Positions 6,986 to 13,633 of a DNA stretch of 29,639 bases are shown here, one piece after another. How positions within the stretch are numbered: position 1 is the first letter of the stretch; each line of letters starts with the position of its first letter. Below the pieces are notes generated by a model that was given only the letters and a program-made list of their open reading frames with translations, had not been told where the DNA came from and did not search any database. A program made the position numbers and the translations under genes. Source of the DNA: an uncultured Collinsella sp. Lineage in GTDB: Bacteria > Actinomycetota > Coriobacteriia > Coriobacteriales > Coriobacteriaceae. The DNA lies in NCBI GenBank assembly GCA_902496945.1, contig CABVDE010000024.1, positions 1 to 29,639 of the forward strand, in the 5' to 3' direction.

Positions 6986-8416
6986 CTAGTCCTCTTCGGC
7001 CTCCTCAGCGAGACGCTGAGCAGCAAGCTCGGGGGTGAGACCCTTGTACTCGGTCTCGCGGCCCTTAGCGCTGACGATGCGGACGACCTCACCGATGAGC
7101 AAAAGCACGATGAAGATAACGATCATCGGGACCTTGTCGCCAATTTCGGCGGCGGAGAACGGGATCAGCGTTGCAACGATAGCCAGGATCAGCTCGATGC
7201 AAGGAATGGCCAGCATGACCTTCATCATGGCGCCCTTAAACGGGAACGTGAAGATGCGCTCACGGTTGGGGTCGTTCTTACGAAGGTTGAGGAACGCCGG
7301 GAACATCGGGATATAGGTGAGCAGCAGGAAGACAACGGAGGTGCCAAAGAGCATCCAGAAGACACCCTCGGAGATGGCATCGATGGGGACCAGCTGCAGG
7401 CACAGCACCAGGGAGGCAACGATGGCGTTGACCAGGTTGGCGCCGTTGGGCATATCGTCCTTGGAGATCATCGAGGCGAAGACCTTGGGCATGTTGCCGT
7501 GCTCGGCGGCATAGCGAGCGACGGAGTTGACGCCGAAGGACCAAGCAGCCATGTTGGCGAACAGGGTGATCAGGAAGGCGATGCAGATGACCTTGAAGAT
7601 CATGGAGTCGCCCACCATGGTCTGGACGGCAAAAATCATGCCGTAGTCGGGGTCGATGGAATCGGCCGGCACAGCGGCGCCGATGCCAAAGCCAGCGAAC
7701 AGGTAGATCACGGCGATGGACAGGCCACCGACGATGATAGCCTTGGGGATATCGCGAGCGGGATCGGCCATGTCGTCAGTCATGGTGCAGATGACCTCGA
7801 AGCCCATGAAGTTAAAGATGATGATCGACAGGTAGCCGAGAGCGTTGGTGTTGGTGAGCTCGGGCATGAAGGTGGCAGCGGACATGTCGTTCGCAAAACC
7901 GTTCTCCATGGCATACCAAATGCCCAGAGCGCCGACGATAACGGCAACGGCGACCTTGATGATGGCGCCACCGTTAAGGACCCACTCGGAGTCAGCCGCC
8001 TTGGAGCGGCCCATGAGGTAGACGATCCACACGAAGGCAAGATCGATACCCATCTTGGCGATCAGATTGAACTCGACGCCAAAGACCATCCCCAAAATGT
8101 CGGGGAACATGGTAGCCAGCGAGGCAATCCACAGCGGGTAGTTAACCCAGTAGTAGTACGAAATGCGGGCGCCCCACTTGTCGCCCAGGCCATCGCGCAC
8201 CCAGTCGTAAATGCCGCCCTCGCCGTCATAGGTGGTGCCGAGCTCGGCGACAACCATGCCATAAGGGAGCAGGAAGGTCAGGATCAGGAAGATCCACCAG
8301 AAGAACTGCTGGTTACCAATGGCAGCAGCAGGAGCGGCGGCCTCGCAAACGAAGACGACGCAGATGATGGTCGAAATGACCGTCAAGAAGGAAAGCTTTT
8401 TCTTTCCGTCGCTCAT
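6986..8416 (-). CDS. aguD: Agmatine:putrescine antiporter
   Basis: APC-superfamily membrane transporter of 476 residues with about 12 hydrophobic segments. It is expected to exchange external agmatine for internal putrescine. It lies between the putrescine carbamoyltransferase and agmatine deiminase genes, which is the basis for the substrate assignment. N-terminal E-A-A-A-P-A-A-A-I-G-N and L-P-Y-G-M-V-V-A-E-L-G-T and central F-N-F-M-G-F-E-V are shared with the paralogue at 3353-4750. The tail is acidic (E-E-A-E-E-D). I start at ATG 8416 because GAAGGAG lies six bases upstream; a longer in-frame start at 8524 would add 36 residues without membrane character or a ribosome site. A 132-base gap with a small hairpin separates it from aguB. 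Confidence 0.9.
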   Translation of the reverse strand: MSDGKKKLSFLTVISTIICVVFVCEAAAPAAAIGNQQFFWWIFLILTFLLPYGMVVAELGTTYDGEGGIYDWVRDGLGDKWGARISYYYWVNYPLWIASLATMFPDILGMVFGVEFNLIAKMGIDLAFVWIVYLMGRSKAADSEWVLNGGAIIKVAVAVIVGALGIWYAMENGFANDMSAATFMPELTNTNALGYLSIIIFNFMGFEVICTMTDDMADPARDIPKAIIVGGLSIAVIYLFAGFGIGAAVPADSIDPDYGMIFAVQTMVGDSMIFKVICIAFLITLFANMAAWSFGVNSVARYAAEHGNMPKVFASMISKDDMPNGANLVNAIVASLVLCLQLVPIDAISEGVFWMLFGTSVVFLLLTYIPMFPAFLNLRKNDPNRERIFTFPFKGAMMKVMLAIPCIELILAIVATLIPFSAAEIGDKVPMIVIFIVLLLIGEVVRIVSAKGRETEYKGLTPELAAQRLAEEAEED

Positions 8417-8489
8417 GATGAGCTCCTTCGCTCGGTCTTGGACAGATCCAAAGCCCAAAGTACTAAGGCAATCGTTTGGACCTCGGTGA

Positions 8490-8522
8490 GCGGGCGACAG
8501 GAGACGAGCATCCGCCGCCCGC
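8490..8522. other. Hairpin between aguB and aguD
   Basis: Arms gcgggcg (8490-8496) and cgcccgc (8516-8522) form a GC-only stem around a 19-base loop in the aguB-aguD gap. No T-run follows on the minus strand, so it is more likely an mRNA-processing or stability element than a terminator. Confidence 0.4.
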
Positions 8523-8548
8523 AAACGTGCTTTTAGAAGCCTAGAGGC

Positions 8549-9622
8549 TTAGAGCTGCTCGAGAGCCTCGAGAGCGGCGTGGAGCTCGGCCTTGGCGGAG
8601 TACTCGACACCTTCGTCGTTGAGCGGGGTGCGCTTGCCCAGAGCGGCAAGGAGAGCACGGATGGAGTGCTTGCGGTTCTCGGCCTCGACCCAGCACAGGG
8701 AGCGCTCGGGATCGTCCATGACCTCGTCGACGACCTCCTCGTTGCGGGTGGCCGGCAGGCAGTGCATGAACTTGGAGTTGGGGCCGGCGAAGTTCATCAT
8801 GTCCATGGTGACCTGATACTTGGGATAGAACACGTCCATGTAGTTCTCGCCCGAGACCTCCTCGTCGTACAGGCCATACCACACGTCGGTGTAGATGAAG
8901 TCAGCACCCTTGATGCACTCGATGTCGTCGGAGATAACGATGGAGCCGCCGGAGACCTTGCAGTTCTCCTCGGCGATGGCCATCATCTGCTTGCCGAACT
9001 CGGCGCGCTCCTCAACGGTGCCGACGTGCAGGCCGCCGTCGGGGATCTGATGGCCCTTAGGTCCAAACTGGACAAACTTCATACCGACCTTGGAGGCGAT
9101 GAACATGAGGGAGACGCAGACCTGGGTGGCGTCGCCGATGAAGGCGAGGGTGCAGTCCTCGATCTTCTTGCCCTCGGGGAGGTTCTCGAGCATGGTCATG
9201 AGGTCGCCCATCTCCTGCGTGGGATGGTTGAACTCGGACATGCCGTTGATGACGGGCACAGCGGAGCCCTCGGCGAGGCCGACGACGTCCTTGTGGCGGT
9301 CAACGCGAGCCATCATGATATCGAGCAGCGAGCCCATAACGCGAGCGGTATCGCCCAGGGACTCGTGACCACCGAGCTGGATGGTGCCAGGGCCATAGAA
9401 CTGAGCGTGGCCACCGAGGTCGGTCATAGCGGTCTCGAAGGAAAGACGGGTGCGGGTGGAGACCTGCTGGAAGATCATGCCAAGGCTCTGGTTACGGAGC
9501 AGGTGCGGATAATAACCGTCAACCTTGATGGCCTTCTTCATTGCCAGGCCAAGATCCTCGATAGCCAGGATCTGCTCTTTGGTGAACTCGTTAGTGTCGA
9601 TGAAATCCTTAGGCAGTGCCAT
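8549..9622 (-). CDS. aguB: Putrescine carbamoyltransferase
   Basis: Transfers the carbamoyl group of N-carbamoylputrescine to phosphate, giving putrescine and carbamoyl phosphate. It is a member of the aspartate/ornithine carbamoyltransferase family. The 357-residue protein has the carbamoyl-phosphate motif S-T-R-T-R (55-59), H-P-T-Q (133-136) and H-C-L-P-A-T-R near residue 275. The segment Y-G-P-G-T-I-Q-L-G-G-H-E-S (76-88) and the extended C-terminal helix fit putrescine rather than ornithine enzymes, and the flanking agu genes confirm this. The start at 9622 (MALPKDF) is backed by AAAGGA seven bases upstream; an upstream in-frame ATG at 9703 lacks a site. First gene of the operon, divergent from aguR. 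Confidence 0.93.
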   Translation of the reverse strand: MALPKDFIDTNEFTKEQILAIEDLGLAMKKAIKVDGYYPHLLRNQSLGMIFQQVSTRTRLSFETAMTDLGGHAQFYGPGTIQLGGHESLGDTARVMGSLLDIMMARVDRHKDVVGLAEGSAVPVINGMSEFNHPTQEMGDLMTMLENLPEGKKIEDCTLAFIGDATQVCVSLMFIASKVGMKFVQFGPKGHQIPDGGLHVGTVEERAEFGKQMMAIAEENCKVSGGSIVISDDIECIKGADFIYTDVWYGLYDEEVSGENYMDVFYPKYQVTMDMMNFAGPNSKFMHCLPATRNEEVVDEVMDDPERSLCWVEAENRKHSIRALLAALGKRTPLNDEGVEYSAKAELHAALEALEQL

Positions 9623-9745
9623 GTCGATTTCCTTTCCGCCGGTCTTGCCGACTATTACTATGAGGCGCTCGAACATCACGCCTCGTGTTGACAAGACCAT
9701 CATTCACCCGTATGCAATTTTTACCTAGTTTATTCGGGATTAAAG

Positions 9746-9835
9746 ACCGTTCACGGAGTTACACCCTCTCTAATCCTCTATAAACCCGCAGGTCACGTGT
9801 TTACAGGGGGTTTACTATCTGGAACCGCGAACGGT
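9746..9835. promoter_or_regulatory. Candidate operators in the aguB-aguR intergenic region
   Basis: The 330-base divergent control region (9623-9952) holds two motif sets. First, accgttcacgg (9746-9756) and ccgcgaacggt (9825-9835) form an inverted repeat with one mismatch, centres about 79 bases apart. Between them, GTTTAC occurs twice (9799-9804, 9810-9815), exactly 11 bases apart on the same face of the helix, and taaaccc (9781-9787) is an inverted partner of the second copy. One or both may bind AguR. No convincing -35/-10 pair was fixed here. Confidence 0.4.
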
Positions 9836-9952
9836 ATAAGGATATCCTATATTTTGGTGTCTAATCCGCGGTGAAACGACCGGCTGGGACATGTATACCC
9901 CCGGGGATTATATGGAGCCAATCACAGATCAAATGAGACGGGACGGTGACAG

Positions 9953-10918
9953 ATGAACACGCTCATGTTCTTCTATACCTTGGCAATACTGGTTATCTGT
10001 ATTGTGACGGCGGTGCTTTCGCTTGCCGCCTATGCCTCGTCCCGTCGACGCTTCTTTATCTATGGCAGCGGCGTTTTTATTTGCTATGCCATCGAGATGA
10101 CCGAAATCTTCTTTTTTGAATACACGCTGCAAAACCAGAGTTTTCCCGCCAGCGACTATTACTCAATTACCATGCCTGTGTTGCGGACCCTTGTGGCGAC
10201 CGCTTCACAGGCTTTTATTTGGGCCATTGCCATGGACCTGCTCGACAAGCATTCTAAAAAGCAGTTCGTTATCCCCGTCGCAACGTTTTTGTTGAGCGAG
10301 CTGCTGATTATCGTCGCCGTCCCCAACGGCCCCATGCACCAGTGGCTTTACTACACGATGCGTCAGGTGTTCCTTGTCTTTGTGGGACTGTATATCTTTT
10401 GGACGGCTCACAAGAGTACTAAGGTTGAGCTGAAGGCGCGTGTCAGCAAGCAAAAGAGGCATTTGATTATCGGCGCCATCATGGTCGCCTGCATCGTTGC
10501 CGAGGACTTCTACAACATCCTGGTGGTCCCCATGAGCCTGGCGCCGTCTTGGCTGCAGCTGTACCTATCCGAGCGCAACTTTAGCGAGAACGTCTTTGCG
10601 TGCTACTTTGCCATTCTGCTGATCATTTACGCCTATCACGTGCTTTCGATCCGCATGCAGGAGGCGCCCGAGGAAAAGAACGTCAGCGATCTTGATCGAC
10701 ACATCGAAGAGCAGATGCCCTCCTATCGCAACGCCTATAAGCTTTCCAACCGCGAGACCGAGGTCATGCGTCTGGTTGTGCTGGGCAAGTCGAATCAAGA
10801 AATCGCTGACGAGCTATTCCTTGCCGTGGGCACCGTCAAGACCCACATCCACAACATCCTGGTCAAAACCGAGCAGCAAAACCGCACCACGCTCATCCTC
10901 CACTTCTGGAAGCGTTAA
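9953..10918 (+). CDS. aguR: Membrane-bound LuxR-type regulator of the agmatine operon
   Basis: 321-residue one-component regulator anchored in the cytoplasmic membrane. Residues about 1-225 form roughly seven hydrophobic segments. A short linker follows (E-A-P-E-E-K-N), then a LuxR/FixJ HTH at about 259-321: L-S-N-R-E-T-E-V-M-R, K-S-N-Q-E-I-A-D-E-L and G-T-V-K-T-H-I-H-N-I-L. The position opposite aguB-aguD-aguA matches agmatine systems of lactic acid bacteria, where a membrane LuxR-type AguR activates the operon in response to agmatine; the symbol rests on that synteny. The ribosome site is weak (ggacggtgacag before ATG). The gene's last 12 codons and terminator are duplicated at 15469-15598. 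Confidence 0.8.
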   Translation: MNTLMFFYTLAILVICIVTAVLSLAAYASSRRRFFIYGSGVFICYAIEMTEIFFFEYTLQNQSFPASDYYSITMPVLRTLVATASQAFIWAIAMDLLDKHSKKQFVIPVATFLLSELLIIVAVPNGPMHQWLYYTMRQVFLVFVGLYIFWTAHKSTKVELKARVSKQKRHLIIGAIMVACIVAEDFYNILVVPMSLAPSWLQLYLSERNFSENVFACYFAILLIIYAYHVLSIRMQEAPEEKNVSDLDRHIEEQMPSYRNAYKLSNRETEVMRLVVLGKSNQEIADELFLAVGTVKTHIHNILVKTEQQNRTTLILHFWKR

Positions 10919-11015
10919 CCTGCCAAAAAGGGACAGGTTGATTTTGGTAGGTTTTATCTGGGCAAACGCCCAAACCGCCGCAAGGGAGCTGCTTTCCCTC
11001 GCGGCGGTTTTCTGG
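10884..11015. repeat. Left copy of a 130-bp direct repeat (aguR 3' end plus terminator)
   Basis: This segment, covering the last 12 codons of aguR, its stop and its terminator, matches 15469-15598 in the same orientation with about eight substitutions and one 2-base gap counted by eye. Three of the substitutions are third-position silent changes in the coding part. The two copies bracket the lower-GC module at 11016-15468. Confidence 0.8.
10972..11013 (+). terminator. Intrinsic terminator of aguR
   Basis: Stem aaaccgccgcaaggga (10972-10987) pairs with tccctcgcggcggttt (10995-11010), with one G-U-compatible mismatch, and is followed by a T-rich tail. It lies 53 bases after the aguR stop. Confidence 0.85.
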
Positions 11016-11030
11016 CTCACGCTTTCTTTC

Positions 11031-11168
11031 GTCTCAATCTGTAACATATGGAGACCAAATCGCCGTCTTACTGTTACAGATCGAGACGAGTTACAGAACG
11101 CGCGTCGAATAATCTCAATCTGTAACAGGTAGAAGCGTTTTTGCCAGTCAGATGTTACAGATTGAGAT
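11031..11168. repeat. Array of four 16-bp motifs in alternating orientation, about 41-bp period
   Basis: The motif gtctcaatctgtaaca lies at 11031-11046 and as atctcaatctgtaaca at 11112-11127. Its inverse lies at 11072-11087 (one mismatch) and 11153-11168 (perfect inverse of the third copy). Spacers are 25, 24 and 25 bases and unlike one another; motif centres are 40-41 bases apart, close to four helical turns. A partial copy, gttacaga, lies at 11089-11096. It sits just inside the left repeat of the module. The stretch 11016-11239 contains no gene. Regulator array, recombination site or paired stem-loops are all possible. Confidence 0.75.
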
Positions 11169-11239
11169 AAACGCAGGAGCGGCAGCGTTAGATCAATCCT
11201 CCGCAAAGTAATTCGGAGAGAATCTGGTCCTAGAGTTAT

Positions 11240-11593
11240 CTACCAGGTACGATATGTACACTTATATTTCGTCTCAAACCCAGGCATTCCGTTCCCGCGT
11301 GGGCTTAACGCTGCACCTGTATAGAGGATCGTTTGCCCCGTACGAGAATAAGAGGTTTTGAAAGACAACCTCTTGTATGTCTGGTCGAAGCAATCAACAT
11401 TCTCGCTCGGGTAGCTCGCGGTGGAGAACGATTTGTAGGTGTCCAAGACATCCGCCGTCACAAGACGACAAGGTGCAACAGAACCCGTATCTGGCTGCGC
11501 CGTCGCATAATTGGGAATTGCGCCCATCGACAGTGCAAGCATAAAACATGCGGCCAATGCCTTCACCAAGTTCTTCGATATATGTCGTTTCAT
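11240..11593 (-). CDS. Small secreted protein of unknown function
   Basis: 117 residues with a classical Sec signal peptide: K-R-H-I-S-K-N positive start, a hydrophobic core at about residues 10-24, and a likely cut after A-T-A near residue 32. The mature part is about 85 residues with three cysteines (C-R-L, D-C-F-D, Y-K-C-T), is rich in Ser, Thr and Tyr, and ends in Trp. No family is recognised. The ribosome site AGGAGAGGAAG before the ATG is good. It lies 15 bases downstream of the ABC ATPase gene on the same strand, so it is probably co-transcribed and could be cargo, an accessory protein or a sensor ligand of that system. Base composition is lower in GC than in the agu and gal genes. Confidence 0.7.
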   Translation of the reverse strand: MKRHISKNLVKALAACFMLALSMGAIPNYATAQPDTGSVAPCRLVTADVLDTYKSFSTASYPSENVDCFDQTYKRLSFKTSYSRTGQTILYTGAALSPRGNGMPGFETKYKCTYRTW

Positions 11594-11608
11594 GGTTATC
11601 TTCCTCTC

Positions 11609-13036
11609 CTAGTTTTTGCTGTCGTTCGTCTTGAATAGCTGCGCGTACACATTACCAATCCATTTCGAATCACCTCCCATTTCTCGAGTAACGAAGTGCG
11701 AATCATCTCGTGTGAGCAAGACGGAGCCATCGCAGAGCGATTCGAGATTCCCGATAAGATGGGAAGAGATAATGACATGCGCTCCCCTACCTGCTTCATC
11801 TCTAAGAGCATTCGAAACGATTGCGACATGTCCCACATCAAGCGCATTCATGGGCTCATCCAAAAGGACGACTTCGCAATAAGACATATAGGCCATCGCA
11901 ACATTAAGCAATTGTCTATTTCCGTCAGACAACCTAGATACGGGCATATTCTTCAACTCAGTCAAGTCAAAGAGATTAAGCACTTGATCCAAGGTACGAG
12001 GCGAATGCCAAATTTTCTTGCATCGATCGAGATGGAAAGCAACGGTCATGTGCCGAATCAATAGAGACGGCCCGTTCGGAACTAAGAAGAAAACCTTTCT
12101 CATTTGCTCACAGTCAATGCACGCTTTCGCATGAAAACAGAGAGAACCCAACACGCGGACTGATTGCCCAGCGTCTCCCCAAAGAGTATTGAGTAACGTT
12201 GTCTTTCCATATCCATTTGGAGCGACAAGACCCCATATCTCGCCAGCGGGCATATCAAACTGCAATCCCTTTACGAGCTGATTATTTCCAACCGTCAACG
12301 TATCCAGCGACAGGGATAGCACGCTTTCCTCACCCAAACTGCCCGGGCGAATTTGGTTCCAGGCCCAGCGATTCCTACTTTTAAGAAGCGAAAACGAGAT
12401 GATTCCCAACGCACAAATAACAAATGTGCCCACCACGGCAAAGGCGCAGTGCAATGCATTGGCTTCAGGAACAAGAGATACCTCCGCCCCATTGGCGTAA
12501 GAGGCGCCGCCAAGCGCAAGCGAAGAAACGGAATAGCTCGACGCCATATACGGCAACAACGCATGCCATGGAGCATCTTTGCTCGCATAAAACGGAAGCT
12601 GGCTTATGCCCCCCACAAGAGCGATCACCATGGACGAAATGGCCCTGTTTCTGCTTCCGGCGTACACGCACACGCCCAAGCAAGCAAACATCATCGACAG
12701 CACAGCTTCAAAGACGGCAAATAGCCCTAGCTGAACTAACACAGTTCTTTCGACTACGTCACCATACTGAATGAATACGACCGGGTACTCTGTCTGGCCT
12801 ACACCGTTAAACACCGTTGCCAATACAAAACAGGGAGTCAACGCCAGCACCAAAACCAGCATCGATGCAATACCAGAGACGAGAACGCGGCATGCATTCA
12901 TCTCTAACTTTGACAACAACGCTCGATCGTAGAACCGCTTTCCATCCCCCTCAAGCGACATATAGAGGACGAGAACCGGAACTAAAAGCCACGCTATTGC
13001 AGGAACAGCGCCGCAATAATATGCGAGGAGAATCAT
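11609..13036 (-). CDS. ABC transporter: permease C-terminal part fused to ATPase
   Basis: 475 residues. About 1-215 hold six hydrophobic segments like the second part of an ABC-2-type permease. About 240-475 form an ABC ATPase: Walker A A-P-N-G-Y-G-K-T-T (272-280, first Gly replaced by Ala), a divergent signature L-S-D-G-N (369-373), Walker B E-V-V-L-L-D-E-P (388-395), and H-loop His426. The expected Q-loop glutamine is not obvious. Permease-plus-ATPase in one chain is unusual for ABC-2 exporters. The ATG overlaps the stop of the upstream gene as ATGA. In this frame, reading back through the A5 run gives K-N-A-W-M-I-L-L, so the two genes may be one protein split by a frameshift. Substrate unknown; export of a peptide or the adjacent secreted protein is conceivable. 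Confidence 0.7.
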   Translation of the reverse strand: MILLAYYCGAVPAIAWLLVPVLVLYMSLEGDGKRFYDRALLSKLEMNACRVLVSGIASMLVLVLALTPCFVLATVFNGVGQTEYPVVFIQYGDVVERTVLVQLGLFAVFEAVLSMMFACLGVCVYAGSRNRAISSMVIALVGGISQLPFYASKDAPWHALLPYMASSYSVSSLALGGASYANGAEVSLVPEANALHCAFAVVGTFVICALGIISFSLLKSRNRWAWNQIRPGSLGEESVLSLSLDTLTVGNNQLVKGLQFDMPAGEIWGLVAPNGYGKTTLLNTLWGDAGQSVRVLGSLCFHAKACIDCEQMRKVFFLVPNGPSLLIRHMTVAFHLDRCKKIWHSPRTLDQVLNLFDLTELKNMPVSRLSDGNRQLLNVAMAYMSYCEVVLLDEPMNALDVGHVAIVSNALRDEAGRGAHVIISSHLIGNLESLCDGSVLLTRDDSHFVTREMGGDSKWIGNVYAQLFKTNDSKN

Positions 13037-13509
13037 CCAGGCATTTTTGTCGTTGAGTCGTACGATTCCGGATAGGTCAGCACTGATATGGCTCTGGGAA
13101 GACGCTCTTGGGCTTCAAGCGATAACTCCGAATCAACACCATTCAAATAACCGAGTCGGTATTCCTTGAGCAATAGATTGTCGTAATCGGCAATCGCATC
13201 GTAATACCCTCTGGAGTCTGCCTTGCTTTCAAGCGCTCGATCAAGACATGCCCTTTCGTCGGCAATGATGCTGTTGAGCTCCTGTGGGGCAGTGTCATAA
13301 ACGCCGTCAGAGACTTGAGAGACCAAAAGGGCTCTCTGGTCTTCGATGGAAGCTCTACCATATAGATAATCTGCTCCCGTTGGAACGGATAGAAATACCG
13401 GGATGCAGAATACGAGCGCGAGCAGCGCCGTCAGCAACATAATTCCCCGGTTGCGCGCAAGAACTTCTAAATTAAGCCGTACATATGTGAGGCAATCACA
13501 GGCCTTCAC
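13033..13509 (-). CDS. ABC permease N-terminal part (split gene)
   Basis: 158 residues: a cytoplasmic N-terminus, one membrane segment at about 25-43 (G-I-M-L-L-T-A-L-L-A-L), then about 110 hydrophilic residues expected outside the cell. This is the layout of the first helix and large loop of ABC-2-type permeases such as those in bacteriocin/lantibiotic exporters. I start at GTG 13509 because GGAGG lies eight bases upstream; ATG 13536 has no site. It ends at a TGA overlapping the next start, just after the run A-C-A-A-A-A-A-T-G. A one-base change, or a -1 slip at AAA, would fuse it to the downstream gene, giving a normal six-to-seven-helix permease. Read here as frameshifted or translationally coupled. 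Confidence 0.55.
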   Translation of the reverse strand: MKACDCLTYVRLNLEVLARNRGIMLLTALLALVFCIPVFLSVPTGADYLYGRASIEDQRALLVSQVSDGVYDTAPQELNSIIADERACLDRALESKADSRGYYDAIADYDNLLLKEYRLGYLNGVDSELSLEAQERLPRAISVLTYPESYDSTTKMPG

Positions 13510-13633
13510 AGCAAGCACCTCCGGTTCGCAACACACGAGTCGTCGGACCCGTTGTCCGGAAGTATCGCCTTCATCGTCAGAACTGTCTGTAGACGTGTAG
13601 GATGGATTTACAATCTTATTTGTCTACAGGCTT

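Noticed and set aside
5393..8536. Very long plus-strand open frame (1047 codons) opposite aguA and aguD
   Set aside because: It is antisense to two clear enzymes, spans their intergenic repeats, and its translation (rich in G, D, H, V) is the usual by-product of GC-rich codon bias.
11031..11168. CRISPR array
   Set aside because: Repeats are only 16 bp, alternate in orientation, and there are no cas genes.
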